From Anaerolineae bacterium (GTDB lineage Bacteria > Chloroflexota > Anaerolineae > Anaerolineales > Villigracilaceae), in NCBI GenBank assembly GCA_030123675.1, contig JASJYH010000018.1, positions 1 through 34,436 of the forward strand: a DNA stretch of 34,436 bases. Reading direction: 5' to 3'. How positions within the stretch are numbered: position 1 is the stretch's first letter; the number at the start of each line of letters is the position of its first letter. Positions 1 through 8,124 of the stretch are shown here, piece by piece. The position numbers and the translations under genes were made by a program. Below the pieces are notes generated by a model. It was not told the origin of the DNA and did not search any database. It worked only from the letters and a program-made list of their open reading frames with translations.

Positions 1-216
1 AAACACTGCCATTCCTTCAGTCGTCAAGTCATATTGCAAGCGCGTGCGGTCGAGGTGGGAGACCTTCAGGTAACCACGTTTAATCAATCTCTTAATATAC
101 CAATTGACACTGCCGACAGCGATACCGAGGCGCTGTGCCAATCCGGACTGGGTGACCATCGGGTTCTCGGCAATTTCGGTCAGAAGTTCGTATTCTCGCT
201 GTTTGATATCAGACAT
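1..216 (-). CDS. Winged-helix (MarR-like) transcriptional regulator, C-terminus cut by window edge
   Basis: The frame is open from the ATG at 216 to the window edge (72 codons, no stop), so the 3' part of the gene is missing. The protein starts MSDIKQREYELLTEIAENP and contains a helix-turn-helix (residues ~21-45, VTQSGLAQRLGIAVGSVNWY) followed by a wing-like stretch (KRGYLKVSHLD). This resembles the small MarR-type regulators found with exopolysaccharide loci; that assignment is an inference from the fold and the neighbouring sugar genes. There is no Shine-Dalgarno sequence. Instead a 33-bp palindrome ends 3 bp before the ATG, with a perfect TTGACA on the minus strand at 269-264, which suggests autoregulation. 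It could equally be another winged-helix family, because the effector part is not in the window. Confidence 0.75.
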   Translation of the reverse strand, partial: MSDIKQREYELLTEIAENPMVTQSGLAQRLGIAVGSVNWYIKRLIKRGYLKVSHLDRTRLQYDLTTEGMAVF

Positions 217-218
217 TG

Positions 219-251
219 TGTGTGAGCATTCAGTTTCTGAATTCTCACACA
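219..251 (-). promoter_or_regulatory. 33-bp palindromic operator candidate before the regulator
   Basis: TGTGTGAG (219-226) pairs with CTCACACA (244-251), and ATTCAG (228-233) pairs with CTGAAT (237-242), around a 3-nt centre with a single mismatched pair. On the minus strand a perfect -35 TTGACA lies at 269-264. With a 17-nt spacer the -10 would be GAGAAT at 246-241, inside the palindrome. A protein bound here would block the promoter of the winged-helix gene starting at 216, which is the classic autorepression layout. As RNA, the same sequence could form a hairpin just before the start codon. Confidence 0.6.
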
Positions 252-417
252 TATACCCATGGCTGTCAAGTAATATTTTTCATAAAACTAGGGATTAGTA
301 CTTTACAGAACCAAAAGTTTATCGTTATTGCAACAGAATTAAAATAAGCAGTGTTTGATAGTATCTATTTGGATGTACCCTATATTCGGCCACAATAATA
401 ACGAAGTAATTACCTAT

Positions 418-1485
418 TTATGTATGGTAAGCCAGGACGGCGCTGATCTTTTCCGAAGTATGACCATCGCCATAATGCTGGGGACGCACAGCGGGTTGGG
501 ACCAAGTTTCATAGGCTGATTTGATCTTTTCCGAATCCGATCCAACCAGCTGGTTCCAGCCAGCCTCGACTGTTTCCAGCCATTCCGTCTCCTCCCGCAA
601 GGTGATACAGCGCACGCCCAGCAAATAGGCTTCCTTTTGGACGCCGCCTGAATCTGTCAGAATACAGTTCGCATTTTCTTCCAAGACTAGCATGTCTAAA
701 TAGCCAACCGGCTCGATCAGGGTCACATTTTTGGGATGTGAGAGCTTATACTGCGTCAGCAATTTCTTCGTCCGGGGATGAAGCGGGAGGATAATTTGTG
801 TTGACAGTTGACTAAATCCATTCATTATGGCTCTCATACTCTCGGAATTATCCGTATTTGCTGCACGATGAATAGTTGCAAGTGCGTAGTGACCCCGTTT
901 AATTCCCAGTCTGTTCAACACATCCGATCGCTCGCGTGCTTGAGAAAGATGGTGAAGTAATGCGTCATTCATAACATCCCCTACTTTGTGAACGCCCTCA
1001 ACTATTCCTTCCTTTTCCAAATTCATTACAGCAATCGTTGTGGGGCAAAAGAGCCAGTTTGAAACATGGTCTGTTAGCACCCGATTGATCTCTTCCGGCA
1101 TAGCACGATTGAAGGACCGTAAACCGGCCTCCACGTGCGCTATCGGAATGTGGATCTTTGCAGCAGCAAGAGCTCCAGCCAAAGTTGAATTGGTATCGCC
1201 ATAAACCAATACCAGTTCAGGCTTAAGTTCTACAAATAGCTTTTCCAGTGCGATCAACATCGCCCCAGTCTGCTCGGCATGTGATCCGCTGCCAACACCC
1301 AAATTATGTTTTGGCGGACGGATACCCATCTCGGAAAAGAACACTCCAGACATCTTCTGATCATAATGTTGGCCGGTATGGATTAAGGTTTCATCGAAAG
1401 TAGATTCTAAGGCACGCGAAACTGCAGCTGCCTTAATAAACTGGGGCCTGGCTCCAACCACAGATGCAATCCGTCTTTTAGCCAT
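418..1485 (-). CDS. wecB: UDP-N-acetylglucosamine 2-epimerase (non-hydrolysing)
   Basis: This cytosolic enzyme interconverts UDP-GlcNAc and UDP-ManNAc for surface polysaccharide synthesis. The 355-aa length is usual for the family. Visible signatures are GARPQFIK (residues 11-18), HTGQHYD (36-42), YGDTNST (~95), HVEAGLRS with the acidic PEEINR (~117-134), a TIHRAANTD stretch (a variant of the usual HRxEN), LPLHPRTKK, and the UDP-binding DSGGVQKEA (~279-287). The start is ATG at 1485 and overlaps the upstream glycosyltransferase gene by 8 bp, so it is the last gene of the gmd-GT2-GT4-wecB operon. Its product could be oxidised by the dehydrogenase encoded at 10,769-12,091 to give UDP-ManNAcA. 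Confidence 0.95.
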   Translation of the reverse strand: MAKRRIASVVGARPQFIKAAAVSRALESTFDETLIHTGQHYDQKMSGVFFSEMGIRPPKHNLGVGSGSHAEQTGAMLIALEKLFVELKPELVLVYGDTNSTLAGALAAAKIHIPIAHVEAGLRSFNRAMPEEINRVLTDHVSNWLFCPTTIAVMNLEKEGIVEGVHKVGDVMNDALLHHLSQARERSDVLNRLGIKRGHYALATIHRAANTDNSESMRAIMNGFSQLSTQIILPLHPRTKKLLTQYKLSHPKNVTLIEPVGYLDMLVLEENANCILTDSGGVQKEAYLLGVRCITLREETEWLETVEAGWNQLVGSDSEKIKSAYETWSQPAVRPQHYGDGHTSEKISAVLAYHT

Positions 1486-2608
1486 CTGCTACTTCTGACA
1501 ATAAATTTTGATATGAATCAACGACATGCCTAATATCAAACTGGGTAGCTTTCACCAGACTCGCTTCCCGATAGCGTTTCAGCAGCTTTTGATTTGAAAG
1601 CAGTTTCTGTAAACCCTTGACGTATCCGTCTAGGTTCGAGCTGCCTACCAAAAAACCATTCCTATCTTTGTCAACAATATCAACAAAGCCGCCAATATCG
1701 CTGACCACCATCGCCAAACCTTTGGCAAGCGCTTGCACTCCCACAACCGGCAAACCCTCTGAACGCGAAGGCATGAACAGGATATCACTTTTATCAAACC
1801 ATTCCAGCACTTCTTCTGGCGCGATCCAGCCAGTCAGGGTAAAGCGCTCTTGCAAGCCTTCCTCCGAGATTTCCCGCCGGACATTTGGTCTGAGTGGCCC
1901 ATCCCCGATCATCACACATTCCCAAGACAGGTCTTTCAACCCGGCTAGTGTGTGCACGATCTTGACCGGATTCTTCTGCTTCATAAACCGCCCGGCGAAG
2001 ACGATCCGCGGCGGTGCGTTGACCATTATGCTTGCTGGCCGCAACCGGGCCAAATCTACACCATTGGGTATGAGCGCCATTTCACGGGGATAATGTTTGA
2101 GTGCTAATTGACGAGTGAACTTGGAAACAGCCACTACCCTATTTGCATCGCGCCAGATTGGACGAGTGAAGGGCAAAATCCACTTGAACCATTTTCCAGT
2201 TTTTTCGGGTGCACCCCCGGGCACATCACCTAAGTGGACAGTCATGAGGTAAGGAACACCCGTCAGCTTAGACAGCCCATAACCTACGGCTCCCGCCGGG
2301 ACCGCAAAGTGAACATGGATTACATCGGGCTGCCAGCGTTTGATTATCCGGAAGCCGGCTTGTAGTCCGGAAAGAACGTATGCAGCCATCGCCAGAAAAT
2401 CGGCCCGGAAGGCTTCTCGCCTCAAGGACGGAAGCCGCAGTACACGAATCCTATCTACAATCTCTTCTTTCGGAAGCCCTTTGAGATGTGCGGTTAATAT
2501 AGTTAGCTCATGTCCCCGTTCTACCAACCCGAGACAAATATCTTGGGCCGCGCTGCCACCACCACCGCCAACAGGCGGATACTCGTGGATAAGCACCAGA
2601 ATCTTCAT
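1478..2608 (-). CDS. GT4-family glycosyltransferase
   Basis: A 376-aa GT-B glycosyltransferase. The N-terminal nucleotide-fold domain begins with HEYPPVGGGGGSAAQD (residues ~8-23), a glycine-rich acceptor-domain loop. The C-terminal GT4 domain has VVAVSKFTRQ, IPNGVD, FAGRFMKQKNP, GDGPLR and EGLPVVGVQAL (~284-294). In most GT4 enzymes the last motif is E-x7-E. Here the second Glu is Gln, which is unusual and may alter donor phosphate contacts. The ATG at 2608 overlaps the preceding GT2 stop by one base (TAATG), so the two are translationally coupled. The sugar donor and acceptor cannot be told from sequence. Confidence 0.9.
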   Translation of the reverse strand: MKILVLIHEYPPVGGGGGSAAQDICLGLVERGHELTILTAHLKGLPKEEIVDRIRVLRLPSLRREAFRADFLAMAAYVLSGLQAGFRIIKRWQPDVIHVHFAVPAGAVGYGLSKLTGVPYLMTVHLGDVPGGAPEKTGKWFKWILPFTRPIWRDANRVVAVSKFTRQLALKHYPREMALIPNGVDLARLRPASIMVNAPPRIVFAGRFMKQKNPVKIVHTLAGLKDLSWECVMIGDGPLRPNVRREISEEGLQERFTLTGWIAPEEVLEWFDKSDILFMPSRSEGLPVVGVQALAKGLAMVVSDIGGFVDIVDKDRNGFLVGSSNLDGYVKGLQKLLSNQKLLKRYREASLVKATQFDIRHVVDSYQNLLSEVADG

Positions 2609-3573
2609 TATTCGGATTTTGTTTTGGACAGATTAATTGTTTTTCGAATTCGATATGTAGGCTTACGCTGAGACTCATAATAAGTGCGTACCAACATCTC
2701 AGCAATCAGGCCCATTAAGACAGCCTGAAACCCCATGATGAATAACATTACAGCCACCTGAAATAAGGGTGATCCCAAGACAGAGATTGCTGACAAAACA
2801 CGGCGCACGAACAAGAAGAATAAAATCAAACCACTACCAAAGATCAACGCCAGACCAGAACCCCCGAATAAATATATTGGTTTTGATGAATAACTGACCA
2901 GGAATTTTACTGTAAATAGATCTAAAATTACTTTAATCGTGCGGTTCAACCCATATTTTGTTTTGCCATATTTTCGGGGATGATGCTTGACCTGAACTTC
3001 GGTAATTTTTGCTCCCACCGAATTGGCAAATACTGGAATGAAGCGATGCATTTCGCCATACAGCCTGAAGCCTTCAAGTACCTCACGACGATAAACTTTT
3101 AGTGTACAGCCGTAATCATGCAAGTGCACACCAGTCACGCGCGATATGAGCCAATTGGCCATTGCAGAGGGCAAGGTGCGCGTGAAAAAGTTGTCTTTCC
3201 TGCGCTTGCGCCAACCGCTAACTAGATCGTAGCCTTCATCCAGCTTTTCAAGCATCATCGGGATATCAGCCGGGTCATTTTGCAAATCGGCATCCAACAA
3301 TACTACGATCTTGCCCTTTGCATAATCCAAGCCCGCGGCAATGGCGGTTGTTTGGCCAAAATTGCGACGGAAAGATACCACACGTAGTTGTTTCGGATTA
3401 ATTTCTGCCAATTGTGTCAGAATTTTCAAACTGTTATCCTGACTACCGTCGTCCACCAAGACCATTTCCCAGCTTTGAGAAAGTGGATCAAGGGCACTAT
3501 GAATTGACTCAATAAGTTGAGTTAAACTTTCTTCTTCGTTATAGACTGGAATAATCAGAGAAAGATCGGGCAT
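2608..3573 (-). CDS. GT2 glycosyltransferase, dolichol/undecaprenyl-phosphate sugar transferase type
   Basis: A 321-aa protein with an N-terminal GT-A domain (SLIIPVYNEEESL at 5-17, VDDGSQD at ~40, DADLQNDP at ~93-100). Near the C-terminus are two hydrophobic segments (about 232-256 and 268-292). This is the ArnC/GtrB/DPM1-like layout: a nucleotide sugar is transferred to a membrane polyprenyl phosphate. The ATG at 3573 is 5 bp after the gmd stop and the gene overlaps the downstream GT4 by one base, placing it inside the operon. Which sugar it loads is unknown; GDP-mannose derivatives are plausible because of the adjacent gmd. Confidence 0.9.
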   Translation of the reverse strand: MPDLSLIIPVYNEEESLTQLIESIHSALDPLSQSWEMVLVDDGSQDNSLKILTQLAEINPKQLRVVSFRRNFGQTTAIAAGLDYAKGKIVVLLDADLQNDPADIPMMLEKLDEGYDLVSGWRKRRKDNFFTRTLPSAMANWLISRVTGVHLHDYGCTLKVYRREVLEGFRLYGEMHRFIPVFANSVGAKITEVQVKHHPRKYGKTKYGLNRTIKVILDLFTVKFLVSYSSKPIYLFGGSGLALIFGSGLILFFLFVRRVLSAISVLGSPLFQVAVMLFIMGFQAVLMGLIAEMLVRTYYESQRKPTYRIRKTINLSKTKSE

Positions 3574-3578
3574 TGTCT

Positions 3579-4571
<993 letters not shown>

Positions 4572-4574
4572 TTA

Positions 4575-4580
4575 ATTATA
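4575..4580 (-). promoter_or_regulatory. -10 box candidate for the gmd operon
   Basis: The minus strand reads TATAAT here, 27 nt before the gmd ATG, giving a leader of about 20 nt that contains the GGAGG ribosome binding site. No convincing -35 is seen 16-18 nt upstream. Confidence 0.35.
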
Positions 4581-4626
4581 TACCTTACCAGGTGATATTG
4601 GTGGGTTTCAAATGAGTTCAATGAGT

Positions 4627-4674
4627 TATACATACTTGCCATAGATAATCTCAATTTCATACGGTGTTTGAGTA
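4627..4674 (-). pseudogene. Truncated copy of the GIY-YIG gene 5' end
   Basis: This 48-bp stretch matches the start region of the intact GIY-YIG gene (5124-5171) in direct orientation at 41 of 48 positions. It includes the shared AATCTCAATTTCATAC and the sequence around the start codon (minus strand CTATGGCA..ATGTATA). Similarity stops after about 6 codons, so only the leader and first codons remain. A 63-codon frame running through it (4626-4817) is produced by the palindromic element and is not a gene. Confidence 0.6.
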
Positions 4675-4831
4675 GGGACGAACTTTAGTAAGGCCCGTAT
4701 CGCCCGTCCTGACCGGAACGGGCCAGGGAAATCACATATTCGAATTCTAACCTTACTTTTTATTGCTGGTTTCCCTGGCCAGGTTACCAGGACGGGCGAT
4801 ACGACGGCGGAAAACATCGCCGTCTACTCAA
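4668..4831. repeat. Palindromic MITE-like element bounded by TTGAGTAG/CTACTCAA (copy A)
   Basis: This is nearly all of the gap between the gmd promoter and the GIY-YIG gene. Nested inverted repeats are visible: TTGAGTAG (4668-4675) with CTACTCAA (4824-4831), CGTATCGCCCGTCCTG (4696-4711) with its exact complement (4788-4803, 16 bp), and GGCCAGGGAAA (4721-4731) with TTTCCCTGGCC (4770-4780). A small hairpin ACGGCG/CGCCGT (4804-4823) sits at one end. A related element is at 10,488-10,630. It may also act as a strong transcription-stopping hairpin. It has no coding capacity. Confidence 0.75.
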
Positions 4832-4860
4832 CCATCGGGTTATCTTGTTTTATTTCTATA

Positions 4861-5139
4861 TTAAAAAATCTTCTTTGCAAGCGCAGGCAGCAGTTCTGGA
4901 TCGCCGTTTATCAATGCTTCACGTTTTGCTCGTCTCCATCCTTGCACCTGCTTTTCTCTGGTAAATGCATCAATAACCCGTTCATACTCTTCGCCATAAA
5001 CCAACTTGAGGGGCGATCTCACCGATGTATATTTTGATCCAGTCCCTTCTTGATGCTGCGAAAAGCGAAGTTCAATATTTTTGGTTGAGCCAATATAGTA
5101 TGAACCATCAGCACATTCAATAATATACATCCATGCCAT
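4861..5139 (-). CDS. GIY-YIG domain endonuclease-like protein
   Basis: A 92-aa single-domain protein with the signature MYIIECADGSYYIGST (GIY-YIG strand pair, residues ~4-19), Arg-containing LRFSQHQEGTGSKYT, SPLKLVYGEEY and FTREKQVQGWRRAKREALI (the Glu-containing helix). Family members of this small type are widespread, usually of unknown cellular role, and fold like the catalytic domain of UvrC and homing nucleases. I choose ATG 5139 (MAWMYII). An ATG at 5130, an ATG at 5157 and a GTG at 5208 are also in frame, and no clear ribosome binding site decides. The gene sits between TACTCAAC (4825-4832) and GTTGAGTA (5164-5171), an 8-bp inverted repeat, next to palindromic element A, suggesting it belongs to a mobile or repeat-associated unit. 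Confidence 0.85.
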   Translation of the reverse strand: MAWMYIIECADGSYYIGSTKNIELRFSQHQEGTGSKYTSVRSPLKLVYGEEYERVIDAFTREKQVQGWRRAKREALINGDPELLPALAKKIF

Positions 5140-5320
5140 AGAAAATCTCAATTTCATACAATAGTTGAGTATCCGACGCCTTTCCGGTAATCCAAGACCA
5201 GGAAACACTTCTTGATTTGGTCATCGTTCGGGCCGGGAGCTGAGACGGGGTGCGAGACGACAAGGTCAAAACGTTGTTCAATCAACGCTTACAACCAAAA
5301 TTAAGCACTCCTAGCTGATA

Positions 5321-6925
5321 TCAAGCAGCGCGTTTCTGGCGCTGACGGCGATCCAAAAATTCGGCTCCTATTATGATGAGCAGGCTGACTCCGGTTATTA
5401 ATGCGACCAGCCATCCAAACGGAATTTGCTCGCCCAAATGATAATAACGGCTCAGATACCATTGAGTGAAAAAAGCAAGGAATACGGCTTCAATTAGCCA
5501 GATCCGTATAAGCCACGAATCGGTTCGTAAACGGAAGCGGGTTAGAGCGTAGCCAGCAGCGAGGGCCTGCCAAATTAAAAGAATCGATCGGTAGCGTGGA
5601 TTATCCCACTGGTCACCGCCGCCACGTAAGGCAGCTAATATAATCCATCCCCAGGATATGATTGATATCCACAACCATAATCGACTCTCGTGAGGGCGGT
5701 CATCTCTCCAGGCGGCGAGGAATGCATAGACCAAGAGCGGCCATAACAAGTACCAACCAAGGGCACGGGCAATTCCTATTAAGCGCCAGGTAAGGGTTGT
5801 AGGTTCAATGAAAGCCGCCGGCAAGACAGGTTGCGAAATTCCATAAATAGTCACAAAAGGGAGACGCATCCAATCTGGCATTTCATCAAAAAGTTTCTGT
5901 ACCCAACCCGAACCGCGTTCTAGCTGGTACACATCCCATCTTACAGCTTCACGAAACCAACCCGCAACCACACCAAATGGGCCGCCCCCAAAGTCGCCCT
6001 GGCGATTGAGAGCAAGTGCCAGCAAGAAAAAACCCAGGATGAAAATAAATATTCCGCTAATAATCGAAACCCATGATAGGCGTTCGTGCTCGCGCGCCAT
6101 CAACTTCCAGCCGAAAAAAAGTATCAGGGTGACAAGCGCCACCACTGGCGATACCAATAACATACCGATTAACCCAATAGCCAGCCATATCAAATCGCGG
6201 GAATATTGGTTAATATGCCAACTCGCAAAACCCCATAGTGATATTGCTCCAAAAGTCATCAAATATGGTTCACGCATGGCCGCGCCACCAAGCAATAAAC
6301 TTTCTGGATAAACCACAAGAATCCAACTGGCAACAAGTGCAATTTTCTCGCCAAAGGCAAGCCGGGTGGCACGCCAGAAAAAAGGCAAGCCGAAACTTGC
6401 AATTATGGCCGAGAGCATAATTAGCAAAATCACACGGTGTGCATCCGGAGAGAGAAAGCGATACGCTGCCGATGTAAAAGCTAACAGGCCTCCATATTGA
6501 TCGGTGTGATAGCGTTTATTAAATGCAGACAGAATCGGCTCATCTGACTGGGCTAGTTCCCAAGCCTGGTCGTCACGGCGGTGCGCATCGGTGAAAATGA
6601 AACCAGCCTGATCATCGGGTTCGTCATACCCATCCACAGGCAGCACCAAATAGAGACCTACTCCTATTGTTAATCGCAACACAAAAGCCAAAGCGATCAT
6701 CAAGGCCAGGGTACGACCGCCGTTCGCCCAACTATGGAGATATAAAAAAAGGAATAGAGATGCAAATAATATGAAAGAGAATGACAACCAGCCAGCTAAA
6801 AAATTGCCGGGTTGCAACAATGACAATATAGCCCCCAAAAAAAGACTAAGAGGCAGAATCCAGAGAAAGTTACGGGACAGACGCTTAATTTTATTTTTTT
6901 TAAATCTTAATGGTTTTACGGCCAT
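5321..6925 (-). CDS. Multi-pass membrane protein of polysaccharide cluster (GT-C-like)
   Basis: A 534-aa protein with a basic N-terminus and roughly 10-12 hydrophobic segments spread over its length. An extramembrane loop at about residues 98-140 is rich in Asp (DGYDEPDDQ, HRRDDQAWE). Acidic loops early in the protein followed by many helices resemble GT-C glycosyltransferases (GT39-like), but I see no decisive family motif, so function is inferred from context only. The ATG at 6925 overlaps the upstream GT4 gene by 10 bp and is preceded by GGAAGG. A further upstream in-frame TTG (6967) lies deep inside the neighbouring gene and is unlikely. Its position with a flippase and GT4 suggests a role in polymer assembly or ligation. 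Confidence 0.75.
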   Translation of the reverse strand: MAVKPLRFKKNKIKRLSRNFLWILPLSLFLGAILSLLQPGNFLAGWLSFSFILFASLFLFLYLHSWANGGRTLALMIALAFVLRLTIGVGLYLVLPVDGYDEPDDQAGFIFTDAHRRDDQAWELAQSDEPILSAFNKRYHTDQYGGLLAFTSAAYRFLSPDAHRVILLIMLSAIIASFGLPFFWRATRLAFGEKIALVASWILVVYPESLLLGGAAMREPYLMTFGAISLWGFASWHINQYSRDLIWLAIGLIGMLLVSPVVALVTLILFFGWKLMAREHERLSWVSIISGIFIFILGFFLLALALNRQGDFGGGPFGVVAGWFREAVRWDVYQLERGSGWVQKLFDEMPDWMRLPFVTIYGISQPVLPAAFIEPTTLTWRLIGIARALGWYLLWPLLVYAFLAAWRDDRPHESRLWLWISIISWGWIILAALRGGGDQWDNPRYRSILLIWQALAAGYALTRFRLRTDSWLIRIWLIEAVFLAFFTQWYLSRYYHLGEQIPFGWLVALITGVSLLIIIGAEFLDRRQRQKRAA

Positions 6926-8052
6926 TTCCCAAACCCTTCCAAGGAGCGTTTTCCACGAGCCAGCCAAGTATACCCGGCGACATCCATTCGGGCCTGTTTC
7001 CCCAACTTCAACCTCCTTTTTTCATCAGTCATCAATTCGCTAAGTGCGCGCTGCCAGGCATCAACATTCGCAGGCTCACAAAAGACAGCATTGCCATCAT
7101 TGAGCACTTCGTGGATCACAGGCAAATCTGCGGAAACTATCGCACGCCCTGCTGCCATGTAATCGAACATTTTCATCGGGTTGATGACTTCGACAATATC
7201 TTGCCCACTGGAAGACGATATCGATTTAGTGTATGGCATTAATAAAATATCAGCAGCAGCCTGATAAAGCGGCAATCGGATATTTCCAACGAAGCCGGTC
7301 ATGGTCACGTTCGAGGCGCCCGCGCCCGCAAGTTGATCGCGCCAATAAGCAACTTCGTCTGGCGTGCCGCCCACCCACAGAAAGTTGACGTTTGGCATGC
7401 GCTTCGCCAACTCAAATAATAAATCCGCGCCGCGGCCTGGATAAATGTGACCGGTAAAACCGACAGTAAATTTGTCTTCCAGGCCAAGCTGATGACGGGC
7501 TTCTACTGCATCCGGCAGGGAATCATACTGCGCGGGGTCCACGCCATTGGGCGCGATTTGCAACGCATCGCTCGGGATTTTCAGACCTGCTACCGTTTCA
7601 ATAGCCTTTCCCAGCGGACGGGTGGTCACCAACATGCGCTTGGACGTGGATGATCGCCAGAATTTTCGCATCAACCACGGGCCAATTTTGCCGGTCACTT
7701 CGGCGTGCATCTCCAATATCACGGGCCAACCTAGCCAGAGCGCCAAAACGGCAGGATTGAGCAACCAAGTGTAAACCAAGTCAGCTTTAAATTTTCGTGT
7801 TGCCAGTATAGTGTATACCGTAAAGTCATAGCGTTTGAGAATTGGCACCGATGGCAGCCACTCGATTTCGAACTGCCTTGAAAGGCCGTAATGTGAAGCG
7901 AGTTGATCCCACGAAGTAAATTCTGTTTCCCTGGGAGCGTGCAAACGGATATCATGTCCGAGTTGCGCCAATGCCTGGCAAACCTTCATAGCCTGAATAG
8001 AATTGGCCGTCAGGGAAGGGATGCGAGAGTTAGTGATAACCGCAATACGCAT
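6916..8052 (-). CDS. GT4-family glycosyltransferase
   Basis: 378 aa when started at ATG 8052 (MRIAVITNSRIPS), which fits the usual first beta-strand of GT-B enzymes. In-frame ATG 8088 or a longer start cannot be excluded because no good ribosome binding site is visible. The C-terminal half has IAPNGVDP, FTGHIYPGRG, WVGGTPDE and INPMKMFDYMAAGRAIV. In the last motif, the second Glu of E-x7-E is replaced by Asp. It overlaps the downstream membrane-protein gene by 10 bp and follows the flippase gene by 72 bp. It likely adds one sugar to a lipid-linked repeat unit in the cytosol; donor unknown. Confidence 0.88.
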   Translation of the reverse strand: MRIAVITNSRIPSLTANSIQAMKVCQALAQLGHDIRLHAPRETEFTSWDQLASHYGLSRQFEIEWLPSVPILKRYDFTVYTILATRKFKADLVYTWLLNPAVLALWLGWPVILEMHAEVTGKIGPWLMRKFWRSSTSKRMLVTTRPLGKAIETVAGLKIPSDALQIAPNGVDPAQYDSLPDAVEARHQLGLEDKFTVGFTGHIYPGRGADLLFELAKRMPNVNFLWVGGTPDEVAYWRDQLAGAGASNVTMTGFVGNIRLPLYQAAADILLMPYTKSISSSSGQDIVEVINPMKMFDYMAAGRAIVSADLPVIHEVLNDGNAVFCEPANVDAWQRALSELMTDEKRRLKLGKQARMDVAGYTWLARGKRSLEGFGKWP

Positions 8053-8124
8053 AGGGATGTTTATCACGAAGCCGTAAAAATTCACCATTCCGGTTACGGA
8101 CAACCACGGTTTGGTTTCTTTTTA

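Noticed and set aside
1617-2093. 158-codon plus-strand frame antisense to the GT4 gene
   Set aside because: Antisense shadow without start signals or recognisable motifs.
4626-4817. 63-codon minus-strand frame across the palindromic element
   Set aside because: It is made by the inverted repeats plus the truncated GIY-YIG leader; no ribosome binding site and no protein-like composition.
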